The position numbers and the translations under genes are program-made. From CAZYHS01 sp964647545 (lineage in GTDB: Bacteria; UBA10199; GCA-002796325; 1-14-0-20-49-13): DNA of 64,000 bases. Numbering within the stretch: position 1 is the first letter of the stretch; every line of letters starts with the position of its first letter. The notes under the pieces are model-generated. The model was not told the origin of the DNA. It was given only the letters and a program-made list of their open reading frames with translations, and searched no databases. Below, one piece after another: positions 49,952 to 58,670 of the stretch. The stretch covers positions 1 through 64,000 of the forward strand of contig CAZYHS010000008.1 of NCBI GenBank assembly GCA_964647545.1, given 5' to 3'.

Positions 49952-50746
49952 TTATTTGGGCAAACGCCTGCGCAGACGAGAGATTGAACGGGCGAGGCCG
50001 GTCGATTCGTCAATATCCAAAACCGCCCCTTCAAGACGAACGTCCCCTTCGGCGACTTTATAACCTTTACGGTCGCCCTTGAGAAAACGCTTCAGGGCCA
50101 GTTCCTTTGCGAGCCCTATGACAGACGCATGAGGCCCCGTCATACCAAGATCGGTGATGTAGGCGGTCCCTTTCGGCAGCACCTCTTCGTCGGAGGTCTG
50201 AACGTGCGTATGCGTGCCAACCAGCGCGCTAACGCGTCCGTCTAGATGCCAGCCAAGAGTCCTCTTTTCGCTGGTCGTTTCGGCATGAAAATCTACAATT
50301 ACGATTCTGCAAATATCTTTGATGACAGGAAGCGCCTCGTCTAGAGCGTGAAATGGATTTTTAACTTTGGCACCTTTGTCGTCCATAAAAACCTCGCCCT
50401 GCAGACAGACAACGGCGACGTCTATTCCACCGCGCGATTTTTTTATCATCCAACCGCGGCCGGGGAGCATTTCGATTGTATTGAAAGGACGAAGGATCGG
50501 ATGCGACGAAAAATAAGGATGCAGGCTTTTGTGTTCCCAGATGTGATTGCCTGCGGTTATGACATCGATCGGGCTTTTAAAAAGTTCTTCGGCAACTTTA
50601 TCGGTGATGCCCTTGCCGCCGGATGCGTTCTCGCCGTTTACGATGACGAAGTCGATCTTTTCTTCTTCGATCACCTGCGGCAACAGCGTACGCAACGCCT
50701 CGCGTCCGGGCCTGCCAAAGACATCACCGATGCAGAGTATTTTCAT
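49952..50746 (-). CDS. YmdB-family metallophosphoesterase
   Basis: A 264-residue metallophosphatase related to Bacillus YmdB, which hydrolyses 2',3'-cyclic nucleotides. The dinuclear metal motifs are LCIGDVFGRPGREAL near 4, VNGENASGGKGIT near 37, GNHIWEHKSL near 66, IVDFHAETTSEKR near 148, and LVGTHTHVQTSDEEVLPKGT near 173, together giving the family pattern. It starts 6 bp downstream of rny, the usual partner in many bacteria, which points to RNA turnover. The 198 bp before the next minus-strand gene hold no feature I can identify. Confidence 0.92.
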   Translation of the reverse strand: MKILCIGDVFGRPGREALRTLLPQVIEEEKIDFVIVNGENASGGKGITDKVAEELFKSPIDVITAGNHIWEHKSLHPYFSSHPILRPFNTIEMLPGRGWMIKKSRGGIDVAVVCLQGEVFMDDKGAKVKNPFHALDEALPVIKDICRIVIVDFHAETTSEKRTLGWHLDGRVSALVGTHTHVQTSDEEVLPKGTAYITDLGMTGPHASVIGLAKELALKRFLKGDRKGYKVAEGDVRLEGAVLDIDESTGLARSISRLRRRLPK

Positions 50747-50752
50747 AAAAGA

Positions 50753-52312
50753 CTACTTGGCAACCTCGACCGCTCTGGTTTCACGAATGACCGTGACCTT
50801 TATCTGTCCGGGATAGGTCATCTCTTTTTCGATCTTGCCGGCGATATCTTTTGCAAGAACCGTCGCACGCGCATCGTTAACCTGCGCGGCCTCGACCATT
50901 ACGCGAATCTCGCGGCCAGCCTGAATTGCGTACGATTTTTCAACTCCGCCGAACGATTTAGAGATGCGCTCGAGATCTTCAAGACGCTTCATGTAGGTTT
51001 CCATAACTTCGCGGCGTGCGCCCGGGCGCGCTCCGGAGAGGGCGTCGGCGGCATCGACAATGCAATCAAGGGCGGTGTCCTGCACGAGGTCTTCGTGGTG
51101 AGCGCCGATAGAATGGACGATTTCAGGATCTTCGCGGTATTTCTTGGCATACTCCATGCCGATGAGAGCGTGGCTGCCTTCCTGCTCGTGGCTGACCGCC
51201 TTGCCGATGTCGTGCAAAATTCCGGCGCGGCGTGCTTTCTTCTCGTTGAGCCCCAGCTCGGCCGCCATCATGCCCGCCAAGAAAGCGACTTCGAGAGAAT
51301 GCTGCAGAACGTTCTGCGCAAAGCTGAAACGATATTTTAGAGCGCCTATCATCTTCACAAGCTCTGGATGCATGTTGTGGATGCCAAGTTCGAGAAGCGC
51401 GGCTTCTCCGGCCTCCTTGATAGAAGCATCGACCTCTTTGGTCATGCGATTGACCATCTCTTCGATGCGCGCCGGATGAATTCGGCCGTCTTGGATGAGT
51501 TTTTCAAGAACGCGTCTGGCGACCTCGCGTCGCAGAGGATTGAAGCCTGAAATAACTACCGCTTCCGGAGTGTCGTCTATGATGAGCTCGACACCCAAAG
51601 CGGCCTCAAGGGCGCGGATATTACGCCCTTCGCGGCCGATGATGCGCCCTTTCATTTCGTCGCTGGGCAGATGGACAACGCTTACCGCACGGTCGGCGAC
51701 ATATTCGTTCGCCATTCTCTCCATCGCGGTGCTGATAATGTAGCGGGCCTTTTTGTCGGCCTCCTCTTTTGCCTCGTCCTCGATCTGTTTGATGGTCTTG
51801 GCGGCGTCCAATTTTGCATCGTCAACAAGAGACTCGATCAACTGCTTTTTCGCCTCTTCTTGGGTTATGCCTGCCGTCTTTTCAAGAGCGGCCCTTGCCT
51901 CGGCCACCATCTCTTCATGTTTTTTCTCAAGAGCTTCCGCGTGCTTTTTCTTATCGACCAAGCTCTGCTCCTGCCTGCGATAGTTCTGTTCTTTCTCTTC
52001 GAGCAGGTCGAACTTCTTTTCAAGATTCTCTTCGCGCTGCATCAGGCGTTTTTCAAGCACTGCCATCTCTTTTTGTTTTTCGGACGATTCTTTTTCGATC
52101 GCCATTTTTGCTTTTAGCTCGGCCTCTTTCGCAGTGACCTCGGCTTCGCGAACAATCGCCTTGGCCTTAGATTCTGCGTCTTTGAGAATGCTTTCGCTGG
52201 TTTGCAGCGCTAAAGCCATGCTCTTCTTGTTCAAAAAAGATTTCAAAACAAGACCGGAAACAACGCCGGTGGCAATACCGCCAAGCAGATACAATAGGGT
52301 TACAACTGTCAT
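50753..52312 (-). CDS. rny: Ribonuclease Y
   Basis: A membrane-anchored endoribonuclease that starts mRNA decay. Its 519 residues show an N-terminal membrane helix (VTLLYLLGGIATGVVSGLVL), a long charged coiled coil (about 30-190), a KH domain near 205-270 (GRIIGREGRNIRALEAALG, which binds RNA), and an HD domain near 330-430 with the metal-binding ILHDIGKAVSHEQEGSHALIG. The start at 52312 agrees with the family length. It is cotranscribed with the YmdB-like gene and lies downstream of zapA with about 230 bp between, which contain a possible small RNA. Confidence 0.95.
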   Translation of the reverse strand: MTVVTLLYLLGGIATGVVSGLVLKSFLNKKSMALALQTSESILKDAESKAKAIVREAEVTAKEAELKAKMAIEKESSEKQKEMAVLEKRLMQREENLEKKFDLLEEKEQNYRRQEQSLVDKKKHAEALEKKHEEMVAEARAALEKTAGITQEEAKKQLIESLVDDAKLDAAKTIKQIEDEAKEEADKKARYIISTAMERMANEYVADRAVSVVHLPSDEMKGRIIGREGRNIRALEAALGVELIIDDTPEAVVISGFNPLRREVARRVLEKLIQDGRIHPARIEEMVNRMTKEVDASIKEAGEAALLELGIHNMHPELVKMIGALKYRFSFAQNVLQHSLEVAFLAGMMAAELGLNEKKARRAGILHDIGKAVSHEQEGSHALIGMEYAKKYREDPEIVHSIGAHHEDLVQDTALDCIVDAADALSGARPGARREVMETYMKRLEDLERISKSFGGVEKSYAIQAGREIRVMVEAAQVNDARATVLAKDIAGKIEKEMTYPGQIKVTVIRETRAVEVAK

Positions 52313-52380
52313 TTGGAACCTCCCGTTTATAGTAACGGAAGGCTTACAAGAAGGGATCGGTTAGATGAGCACAAAACGTC

Positions 52381-52483
52381 AGGATGCCGTCGCAATGCCT
52401 AAGCCCCACGGCGCAGTAGCTTCGCGGGTCAAATGATTGAGATCGGAAAAAACTTTCAAACAATAAAAAAACATAAGCATCCT
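52381..52483 (-). ncRNA. Candidate structured RNA between zapA and rny (possible 6S-like)
   Basis: The zapA-rny gap (52313-52544) has no reading frame. On the minus strand, AGGATGC and GCATCCT (52477-52483 with 52381-52387) form a 7-bp closing stem around 89 bases, with a GC-rich part near 52390-52430. In many proteobacteria 6S RNA lies beside zapA, which prompts the call. It is shorter than most 6S RNAs, and I could not draw the full open-bubble fold. Confidence 0.3.
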
Positions 52484-52544
52484 AAAATTAAATTTCTCTT
52501 AAAAAACCTTCTCTGTAAACCTTCCTAAGTTCAAAGCCTAAGCA

Positions 52545-52823
52545 CTAGAGATGAAGCTCGACCAACTCCGACATCTCCTCCAGCTTTTGGGTCACACCTT
52601 TAAAAGATTCCTCTTTTTTTCTTTTGTAGGCAAAAAATTCGTCGGCGATGTTCATAGCCGAAAGTATGGCAACGTTCAAATTTGAAACACTCTTTGTTTT
52701 TGAAAGAATGTCGTTCATTTTCTGATCCACGTAACCTGCGACCTGACGAACATACTGTTCCTCGGAATCGCTCCGAACAACAAATTTTTGGCCGAGAATC
52801 ACAACTTCAACAGGTTTCTGCAT
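52545..52823 (-). CDS. zapA: Cell division protein ZapA
   Basis: ZapA is a small FtsZ-ring-associated protein that bundles FtsZ filaments. The 92-residue product begins with the conserved beta hairpin PVEVVILGQKFVVRSDS and the strand-helix EEQYVRQVAGYVDQKMNDI, then LNVAILSAMNIADEFFAYKRK near 50, and ends in a charged coiled coil (VTQKLEEMSELVEL). The family has 85-110 residues. Its own upstream gap of 254 bp is divergent from the zinc-ribbon gene and includes small palindromes (CCCTAT-TTT-ATAGGG, AACAGC/GCTGTT) of unknown meaning. Confidence 0.9.
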   Translation of the reverse strand: MQKPVEVVILGQKFVVRSDSEEQYVRQVAGYVDQKMNDILSKTKSVSNLNVAILSAMNIADEFFAYKRKKEESFKGVTQKLEEMSELVELHL

Positions 52824-53077
52824 AAGGCAACCTTTCTATGCAAAAAAAACCGTTATTGCAAGCCAAAAAGACCCTATTTTATAGGGAGATGTGCTAACTT
52901 CTTATAAACAGCTTTAGGAGGCTGTTTAACTTTATTCCAAGCTCCACGGGCGCAACTGTACGAAAACTGAACGAAAGCCAAATAGAAAAACTCTTAAAAA
53001 ACAGATAAAAATCGATTGCATTCGAAATAAAAATCCTCTAGCTACTCCCGCACTTAAATTTTTAAGGAGTTTTTGTC

Positions 53078-53257
53078 ATGGCAAGGAACATTGAAGACGG
53101 CAACAACGAGGAATTCTGCCCGAATTGCGGCCAGTATACAGAAGGTGAATCGACCTGCCCCAACTGCGGCGCGGTCTTGGGCTCGAACGGCGGCGACGGC
53201 GAATTCGACGGTTTTCACGAAGACAGCGAAGGCAACTTAGACGAAGACGATATTTAG
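53078..53257 (+). CDS. Small acidic double zinc-ribbon protein, 59 aa
   Basis: A short gene, easily missed because it is under 60 codons. The start follows AAGGAG by nine bases. Two CxxC knuckles, FCPNCG and TCPNCG, lie at about 14-17 and 27-30 and would bind one zinc as a rubredoxin-like ribbon. The remainder is rich in Gly, Asp and Glu (GGDGEFDGFHEDSEG) and ends DEDDI. It is 13 bp before tRNA-Leu(CAG) and may be cotranscribed with it. Small zinc ribbons of this kind often bind RNA, ribosomes or RNA polymerase. The function is unknown. Confidence 0.7.
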   Translation: MARNIEDGNNEEFCPNCGQYTEGESTCPNCGAVLGSNGGDGEFDGFHEDSEGNLDEDDI

Positions 53258-53270
53258 CTCTACAAAACAT

Positions 53271-53354
53271 GCCGCCGTGGTGGAATTGGCAGACACGCAG
53301 GTCTCAGAAGCCTGTGAAGGCAACTTCATTCCGGTTCAAGTCCGGACGGCGGCA
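53271..53354 (+). tRNA. tRNA-Leu (anticodon CAG)
   Basis: GCCGCCG (53271-53277) pairs with CGGCGGC (53347-53353), discriminator A. The anticodon stem CAGGT/GCCTG with loop CTCAGAA gives CAG. A long variable arm and the T-arm CCGG-TTCAAGT-CCGG are present. CCA is not encoded; a terminator follows 18 bp later. Confidence 0.95.
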
Positions 53355-53372
53355 CAATAAAGAAGAAAGAAA

Positions 53373-53418
53373 AATGCCCTGAACTCCTTTGCAAGAGTCA
53401 GGGCATTTTCTTTTTTTC
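53373..53418 (+). terminator. Bidirectional intrinsic terminator after tRNA-Leu(CAG)
   Basis: AATGCCCTGA (53373-53382) pairs with TCAGGGCATT (53398-53407), with an inner CTC/GAG pairing, followed by TTTTC and seven T. It also closes the convergent lipoprotein gene. Confidence 0.85.
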
Positions 53419-53427
53419 GATTCCGTG

Positions 53428-53610
53428 TTACTTAGCAGGCTGAGCTTCAGCTGGTGCCGGTGCCGGGGCCGGAGCCGCTTCCGGTGCAACCGGTGCGGTC
53501 GGGGCCGGCGGTGTCGGCGGTGTTGCCGTTTCAGCTTCCGGTGCCTTTGCCTTGCAGGCAACAAGACCGGTTGCGAATGCGACCACCGCGAGCAGTGCCA
53601 GTTTCTTCAT
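53428..53610 (-). CDS. Small Pro/Ala-rich lipoprotein, 60 aa
   Basis: The product opens with a signal peptide and lipobox (MKKLALLAVVAFATGLVAC, Cys at residue 19), so it should be lipid-modified. The mature 42 residues are almost only Pro, Ala, Glu, Thr and Val (PPTPPAPTAPVAPEAAPAPAP), an extended, disordered tail like those that span the periplasm or bridge to peptidoglycan. It could serve as a spacer or small structural lipoprotein. Its ATG has a GGAGGG site upstream. It is convergent with the zinc-ribbon/tRNA-Leu transcript and divergent from PBP1A. No enzymatic role is likely. Confidence 0.75.
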   Translation of the reverse strand: MKKLALLAVVAFATGLVACKAKAPEAETATPPTPPAPTAPVAPEAAPAPAPAPAEAQPAK

Positions 53611-53752
53611 AGTACTCCCTCCTTATTGTTAAAAGCAGTTTTCTTTTTTTGGTTCTGCATGGCCCTCGCCAAACAGTGGGCGCAAATTAGTGAATCGTTT
53701 TTTAAAAATCAAGTGGAATTTTTTTGGTCGGTGTGGAATTAATCTCTCCACC

Positions 53753-56431
53753 ATGCTTGAAAACTTCTATAAAAATCACTCGTTAGTCGGGACGACCCTC
53801 AGGATCATAAAATTCGTGACCACCTTTATGATAGCCGCCACGATATTTTTAACCGGAGCAGTCGTCTTTCTATATTTTTATTTCGCCTACGATCTCCCCA
53901 ACATCCAGACGCTAAAGGACCACAAGCCTCCCGTGGTCAGCGAGGTCTTCGACGTCAACGGAAAAAAGATGGGGGAGTTCTGGAGCGAATGCAGGTTCTG
54001 GCTCCCCATTGAAAGCATGCCAAAACAGGTCGTCAACGCCTTCATCGCCGCCGAAGATGCCCGTTTCTTCGAACACAGGGGCGTTGATATGCTCGGCATC
54101 GGCCGCGCTATGCTTGAAAATCTTAAAGCCGGGCACATCGTTCAGGGGGGCTCGACCATCACCCAACAAATAACCAGATCGATCCTGCTCACAAGCGAAA
54201 GAAAGATCGCCCGAAAGGTGCGGGAAGCCATACTTGCCACCCGAATCGAACGCAACCTCAACAAAGAACAGATCCTTGAGCTCTATTTGAACCAGATATT
54301 TCTGGGGAACCGCGCTTACGGAATCAAAGCCGCCGCCAGAAACTACTTTCACAAGAACGTTTCGGAGCTTTCTCTGGCAGAAATGGCAATGATCGCCGGT
54401 ATGCCTACCGCCCCGTCTGTCGATTCGCCGGTCCACAGCATAGAAAAAGCGAAGGAACGGCAGGAGGTCGTGCTCAACAAAATGCGCGATAACGGTTTCA
54501 TCAATCGCGAACAGGTAAAAACCGCCCTCCTAGAACCTTTAACGGTACACGTCGCCGGCATAGACAAAGATTTCAATTACGATGCCGGAGCCCCCTACTT
54601 TACCGAAGAGGTGCGACGCAAACTTATCGAAAAATACGGCGACAAAACGCTCTATGGCGGCGGCCTTAAAATATACACGACCGGCAACCTCGAATGGAAC
54701 ATTGCCGCTCAAAAAGCTTTACGCGATGGACTAGAGGCGCTCGACAAACGACAGGGATACCGAGGCCCGATCGACACTACCGACGATCCCGAAAAATATG
54801 CCGAGTCGGTGCACAACGATATTCTCAGGGAGATTAGAAAAAAAATTATTCACATCCCGACGCAGCCGGAAACCTACGAGACCACCCCGCTTGAAAATGA
54901 CAAGTTCTACAAGGCGGTCGTCAACGGCTTCGACGGAAATTCTATTAAGGTTCTTGTCGGGCGAATAGCGGGAAGCATCCCCCACTCCGGTTTCAAATGG
55001 GCCCGCTCATTCAACACCGAAAGCGCCGGCTACGACGACGCGAACTATCTCTCCGACCCGAGGAACAAATTTAAACGCGGCGACGTGGTGCTGGTCAAAA
55101 AATCGGCCAAAGAGTTTGAGTTCAACCTTGCACAAAAACCGCTGGTACAAGGGGCCGTATATTCTATCGATCCAAACAACGGCTACGTAAAAGCGATCGT
55201 AGGGGGCTGGGATTTTGCCGACAGCGAGTTCAACAGAGCGACTCAAGCGCTTCGCCAGCCCGGCTCGTCGTTCAAGCCGTTCATTTATGCAGCGGCCCTC
55301 GACAAAGGTTTTAAATTTTCAACACCGATAATGGATTCTCCGGCCTCATACTATGTCGGCGTCGGTCAGCCGGTTTGGGCTCCCAAAAATTATGACGGCA
55401 AGTATTCGGGGCTGACCACATTCGAAAGCGATCTCATTCACTCCCGCAACGTGCCGACCGTCAAGATCGCCCACGATATCGGGCTTCACTATTTAACCGC
55501 TTACGTACGCAAGATGGGACTTGAAACTCAGATATGGAAATATCTTTCGATGGCCCTCGGTTCCAACAGCGTCTATCTCGACCAGATGGTCAAAGCCTAT
55601 GCCACCTTCGCCTCGGGAGGAATTCGTCCGACTCCGGTGATGATATTGAAGGTGGTCGATAATGCAGGCGAAGTCCTTGAAGAATACATCGAAAAAACTC
55701 CGACTGAAAATGACTCAAGCTCTATTGTTCCCGAAAATGTCGCCGTCGATGAGGAGACGGCCGCAAAAATGAAAGGTCTTAACACCGAGCTGTTTAACGA
55801 AGCCCGAAATTATATCGAACGGGACAAACTGGTCTTAAGTCAGGAAGATATGAAGGTCCTTTACGGCGACGTTATCCCAAAAGACCACACGATCACTCCG
55901 CAGACGGCGTTCTTAATGCAAAAAATGTTGAGCGCCGCCGTCGAACGCGGCACCGGCACCCGCGTAAAAGCGCTTGGAAAACCGGTCGCGGGAAAGACCG
56001 GAACCACAAACGACGAAACCGACTGCTGGTTCATAGGATTTGTCCCCGACCTTGTTGCAGGCGTTTGGATCGGCTTTGACAACATCGCAAAGATAGGTGC
56101 AAAGGAGACCGGAGGAAAAACAGCCGCTCCTATTTTTCTTTCCTACATGAAAGAGGCCACGAAAGATTTTGAAGCTAAAAAATTCGCCCCGCCGGAAGGC
56201 GTGAAGGAAGACCGGATCGCAAATCTTAGCGGAGGCTCCGCGATATACTACCGTTCATTCAGCATGCTGCGCGAAAGTGCAAGAGGCGAACGGCAGATCT
56301 CCGACCGAGCGATCGACTTCTTCGAGGACGACCTTGGCGGCAACGCCTCTCCGGCTCCGGCTATGCCCCAAACTGGAAATGAAAAACCCGCCGCCGAACC
56401 GGCTGACTACGGTTCCGACGACGGGTTCTAA
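53753..56431 (+). CDS. mrcA: Penicillin-binding protein 1A (bifunctional transglycosylase/transpeptidase)
   Basis: A class-A PBP of 892 residues that polymerises glycan strands and crosslinks peptides. I chose the ATG at 53753; the frame runs 21 codons upstream. One membrane helix (about 20-45) is followed by the GT51 domain: IAAEDARFFEHRGVDMLGIG near 98 with catalytic Glu, GGSTITQQITRSILL near 134, and ARKVREAILATRIE. The transpeptidase has SSFKPFIYAAALD near 506 (Ser nucleophile), SRN in HSRNVPTVK near 566, and KTGTTNDETDCWFIG near 747. An OB-like insert lies between. The tail is disordered and acidic. It ends 43 bp before the convergent cyclophilin. Confidence 0.95.
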   Translation: MLENFYKNHSLVGTTLRIIKFVTTFMIAATIFLTGAVVFLYFYFAYDLPNIQTLKDHKPPVVSEVFDVNGKKMGEFWSECRFWLPIESMPKQVVNAFIAAEDARFFEHRGVDMLGIGRAMLENLKAGHIVQGGSTITQQITRSILLTSERKIARKVREAILATRIERNLNKEQILELYLNQIFLGNRAYGIKAAARNYFHKNVSELSLAEMAMIAGMPTAPSVDSPVHSIEKAKERQEVVLNKMRDNGFINREQVKTALLEPLTVHVAGIDKDFNYDAGAPYFTEEVRRKLIEKYGDKTLYGGGLKIYTTGNLEWNIAAQKALRDGLEALDKRQGYRGPIDTTDDPEKYAESVHNDILREIRKKIIHIPTQPETYETTPLENDKFYKAVVNGFDGNSIKVLVGRIAGSIPHSGFKWARSFNTESAGYDDANYLSDPRNKFKRGDVVLVKKSAKEFEFNLAQKPLVQGAVYSIDPNNGYVKAIVGGWDFADSEFNRATQALRQPGSSFKPFIYAAALDKGFKFSTPIMDSPASYYVGVGQPVWAPKNYDGKYSGLTTFESDLIHSRNVPTVKIAHDIGLHYLTAYVRKMGLETQIWKYLSMALGSNSVYLDQMVKAYATFASGGIRPTPVMILKVVDNAGEVLEEYIEKTPTENDSSSIVPENVAVDEETAAKMKGLNTELFNEARNYIERDKLVLSQEDMKVLYGDVIPKDHTITPQTAFLMQKMLSAAVERGTGTRVKALGKPVAGKTGTTNDETDCWFIGFVPDLVAGVWIGFDNIAKIGAKETGGKTAAPIFLSYMKEATKDFEAKKFAPPEGVKEDRIANLSGGSAIYYRSFSMLRESARGERQISDRAIDFFEDDLGGNASPAPAMPQTGNEKPAAEPADYGSDDGF

Positions 56432-56474
56432 AAATTGTTGCGCGTCTAAAAAAAATTCCTCGTGCGGGCAAAAG

Positions 56475-57056
56475 CTACTCTCCCTTGACCTCGATCGATT
56501 TTATCGTATCTCCCTGCCGTATCTTTTCGACGACATCCATACCGCCGGTCACCTGCCCGAAGACGGTGTAAGCGCCGTCAAGAAAAGGGGTCGCTGCCAA
56601 AGTGATATAAAACTGGGAGCCGCTCGAACGGCGTTGAGGGTTCACCTCATCTCCCGTTCTGGCCCAAGCAAGAGCACCTTTGGGATGCTTCATTTTAATT
56701 TCCGCCGGAATCGTGTAGCCCGGCCCGCCGCTCCCCGTGCCGGTCGGGTCTCCGCCCTGCACCACAAAGTTAGGTACGACTCTATGGAAGGTCAAGCCGT
56801 TATAAAAAGCCCCGTCGGCGAGATACTTAAAGTTTGTCACCGAAAGCGGAGCTTCCTTCGAATAGAGCTCGGCCACAACGTCGCCTTTGCTGGTGTGAAT
56901 CACCGCCGTGTATTTTTTGCCGGCGTCAATGTTTGCCGCTTTCGGCTCAGTCCAATTCTTTGCACCTGTCATTTTTGTCTCCTTTGTCTTGCCCGTTGCG
57001 TTCGCCGCAAAAGCAACCGCACACAGAGCCAAAGCCAACACCGCTGTTCTTTTCAT
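56475..57056 (-). CDS. Periplasmic cyclophilin-type peptidyl-prolyl isomerase
   Basis: A 193-residue exported isomerase with a signal peptide (residues 1-20, FAANA). The cyclophilin domain spans about 45-190: VIHTSKGDVVAELYSKEAPLSVTNF near 51, FHRVVPNFVVQGGDPTGTGSGGPGY near 90, SSGSQFYITLAATPFLDGAYTVFGQV near 143 (with the active-site Arg, Phe and Gln in place). It acts on proline bonds of proteins in the periplasm. It is convergent with PBP1A and divergent from thioredoxin. It complements the two parvulin chaperones earlier in the window. Confidence 0.9.
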   Translation of the reverse strand: MKRTAVLALALCAVAFAANATGKTKETKMTGAKNWTEPKAANIDAGKKYTAVIHTSKGDVVAELYSKEAPLSVTNFKYLADGAFYNGLTFHRVVPNFVVQGGDPTGTGSGGPGYTIPAEIKMKHPKGALAWARTGDEVNPQRRSSGSQFYITLAATPFLDGAYTVFGQVTGGMDVVEKIRQGDTIKSIEVKGE

Positions 57057-57233
57057 GTTTCCCCCGTCGCTATTTGTTTTCGATGATCGACTTGAGGGTG
57101 CCTAGCAGAGTTCACCAGAATTTTGCAACTCCCAAAAATTCTCTTCACCCACTGCAAAAAACCACTCCGAAAAAATGCTTGCGAAAAACCTTTCGACAAA
57201 GCTAGTGTCATCGGCACAAAAGGAGACCTAGCT

Positions 57234-57560
57234 ATGTCAAGCGAACTGGTTCAACATCTTAACGATTCAAATTTCGACAGCTTTATCGCAGAGTCACAAG
57301 TTCCGGTGCTCGTGGATTTCTGGGCGCCATGGTGCGGGCCCTGCAAAATGATCGCCCCAACGCTCGACGCGATTGCAAGCGAACAAAACGGAAAGATTAA
57401 CGTCTGCAAGGTCAATGTCGACGACTCGTCCGAAGTGGCTTCGCGCTTTGGAATTATGGGCATCCCAACGCTCATCCTCTTTAAAGGAGGAAACGTGGTC
57501 GGGCAGCTCACCGGCAACGTCCCCAAGGGCAAGATCGAAGATCTGATCAGACAGGCCTAA
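57234..57560 (+). CDS. trxA: Thioredoxin
   Basis: A 108-residue cytoplasmic thioredoxin. The active site WCGPCK lies at about 30-35, within PVLVDFWAPWCGPCKMIAPT, and the cis-Pro is in GIMGIPTLILFKGG near 76. The start at 57234 is preceded by AAAGGAG, which excludes an upstream extension of 37 codons. It stands alone, divergent from the cyclophilin and convergent with rodA 9 bp away. Confidence 0.95.
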   Translation: MSSELVQHLNDSNFDSFIAESQVPVLVDFWAPWCGPCKMIAPTLDAIASEQNGKINVCKVNVDDSSEVASRFGIMGIPTLILFKGGNVVGQLTGNVPKGKIEDLIRQA

Positions 57561-57569
57561 AAGCTTAAG

Positions 57570-58670
57570 TTAGAAAACAAACCGCTTTCTGGAGACCGAA
57601 AGCAGCAGCCCGATGGCGGCGAGCGTGCTTACAGTTGCGCTGCCGCCGTAACTTAAGAACGGCAAAGTCACCCCCGTAAGAGGCATAAGCCCGAGCACTC
57701 CGTAAACGTTGATAACGATCTGCCAGAAGAAATACCCGCAAACGCCTATCGCGATGAAAATCCCCAGTCTGTCTCGTGCGTGACGGGCGATTTCAAGCGC
57801 CATAGATAAAAGCGCGTAATAGAAACCCAGCACTACGACACAACCTGCGAACCCCCACTCCTCGGCCAAAACAGGAAAAACAAAGTCGGTGTGTTTTTCC
57901 GGCAGATATCTGAGTTTGTTGATGTTGCCGCCTAGATAACCTTTTCCGAAAATCCTTCCCGACCCGACCGCGATACGCGACTGGGCTATGTGATAGCCGC
58001 TCCCCTTCACGTCGTAATCGGGGTTCAAAAACGTTGTGATTCGTGCGCGCTGGTAATCGGAAAGCACATGGTAGTAGCCAAACACTCCGGCCGAAAGGCT
58101 GGCGATAAGCACCAGCAAAATAACTGAACGTTTGACCTTGGCAAACAGGGCGAAGGTAGCAAAGCTAAGAAGCAAAAAAAGCGCCGACCCAAAATCGCCC
58201 TGCATGACAATTATGACCGTGGGGATGAGCGTGATAATCAAAGGTTTAAGCAGCCCTACAAAATTAAAACCTTCAGGGTTCGGATGATCAGCAAAATATT
58301 TCGACAGCGAAATTATAATAACGATCTTTGCGAATTCGCTCGGCTGAATGCCGACCCCGCCCACTCCAAGCCAGCTTTTGTGCCCCATTATCTCGCGACC
58401 GAAAATAATGGTGGCAGCCAGAAGAGCAAGCGTAAAAATGTAAAGCGGCGTGGATAACTTTTCAAGCAGGCGATAATCGGAAAAGGCTATGCTGACGCAA
58501 AAGACCGAACCTATAAGGATCCACAGCATCTGCAGCCAGACAAGCCTGCTAAAACCCGTCTCGCCCCAGACCTTTAACGCGCTGTAAAGATTGACAACGC
58601 CGATAACGACAAGAGCGCCCACAACGATCAGCAACGCCCAGTTGAGCTTTGAGATCTCTAGATTCTTCAC
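57570..58670 (-). CDS. rodA: Rod-shape-determining protein RodA (SEDS glycosyltransferase)
   Basis: A 366-residue SEDS-family membrane protein that polymerises peptidoglycan together with PBP2 during elongation. It shows about ten helices, the loop GVGGVGIQPSEFAKI near 110 with the catalytic-region residues, HYHVLSDYQRARI-like LSDYQRARITTFLNPDYD near 211, GSGYHIAQSRIAVGSG near 225, HTDFVFPVLAEEWG near 262 and the C-terminal MPLTGVTLPFLSYGGSA. Its start overlaps the stop of mrdA by 4 bp. It is the last gene of the mre cluster. Confidence 0.95.
   Translation of the reverse strand: MKNLEISKLNWALLIVVGALVVIGVVNLYSALKVWGETGFSRLVWLQMLWILIGSVFCVSIAFSDYRLLEKLSTPLYIFTLALLAATIIFGREIMGHKSWLGVGGVGIQPSEFAKIVIIISLSKYFADHPNPEGFNFVGLLKPLIITLIPTVIIVMQGDFGSALFLLLSFATFALFAKVKRSVILLVLIASLSAGVFGYYHVLSDYQRARITTFLNPDYDVKGSGYHIAQSRIAVGSGRIFGKGYLGGNINKLRYLPEKHTDFVFPVLAEEWGFAGCVVVLGFYYALLSMALEIARHARDRLGIFIAIGVCGYFFWQIVINVYGVLGLMPLTGVTLPFLSYGGSATVSTLAAIGLLLSVSRKRFVF

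Noticed and set aside
56277..57086. 269-codon plus-strand frame over the PBP1A end and the cyclophilin gene
   Set aside because: It overlaps two well-supported genes in other frames and shows no domain.
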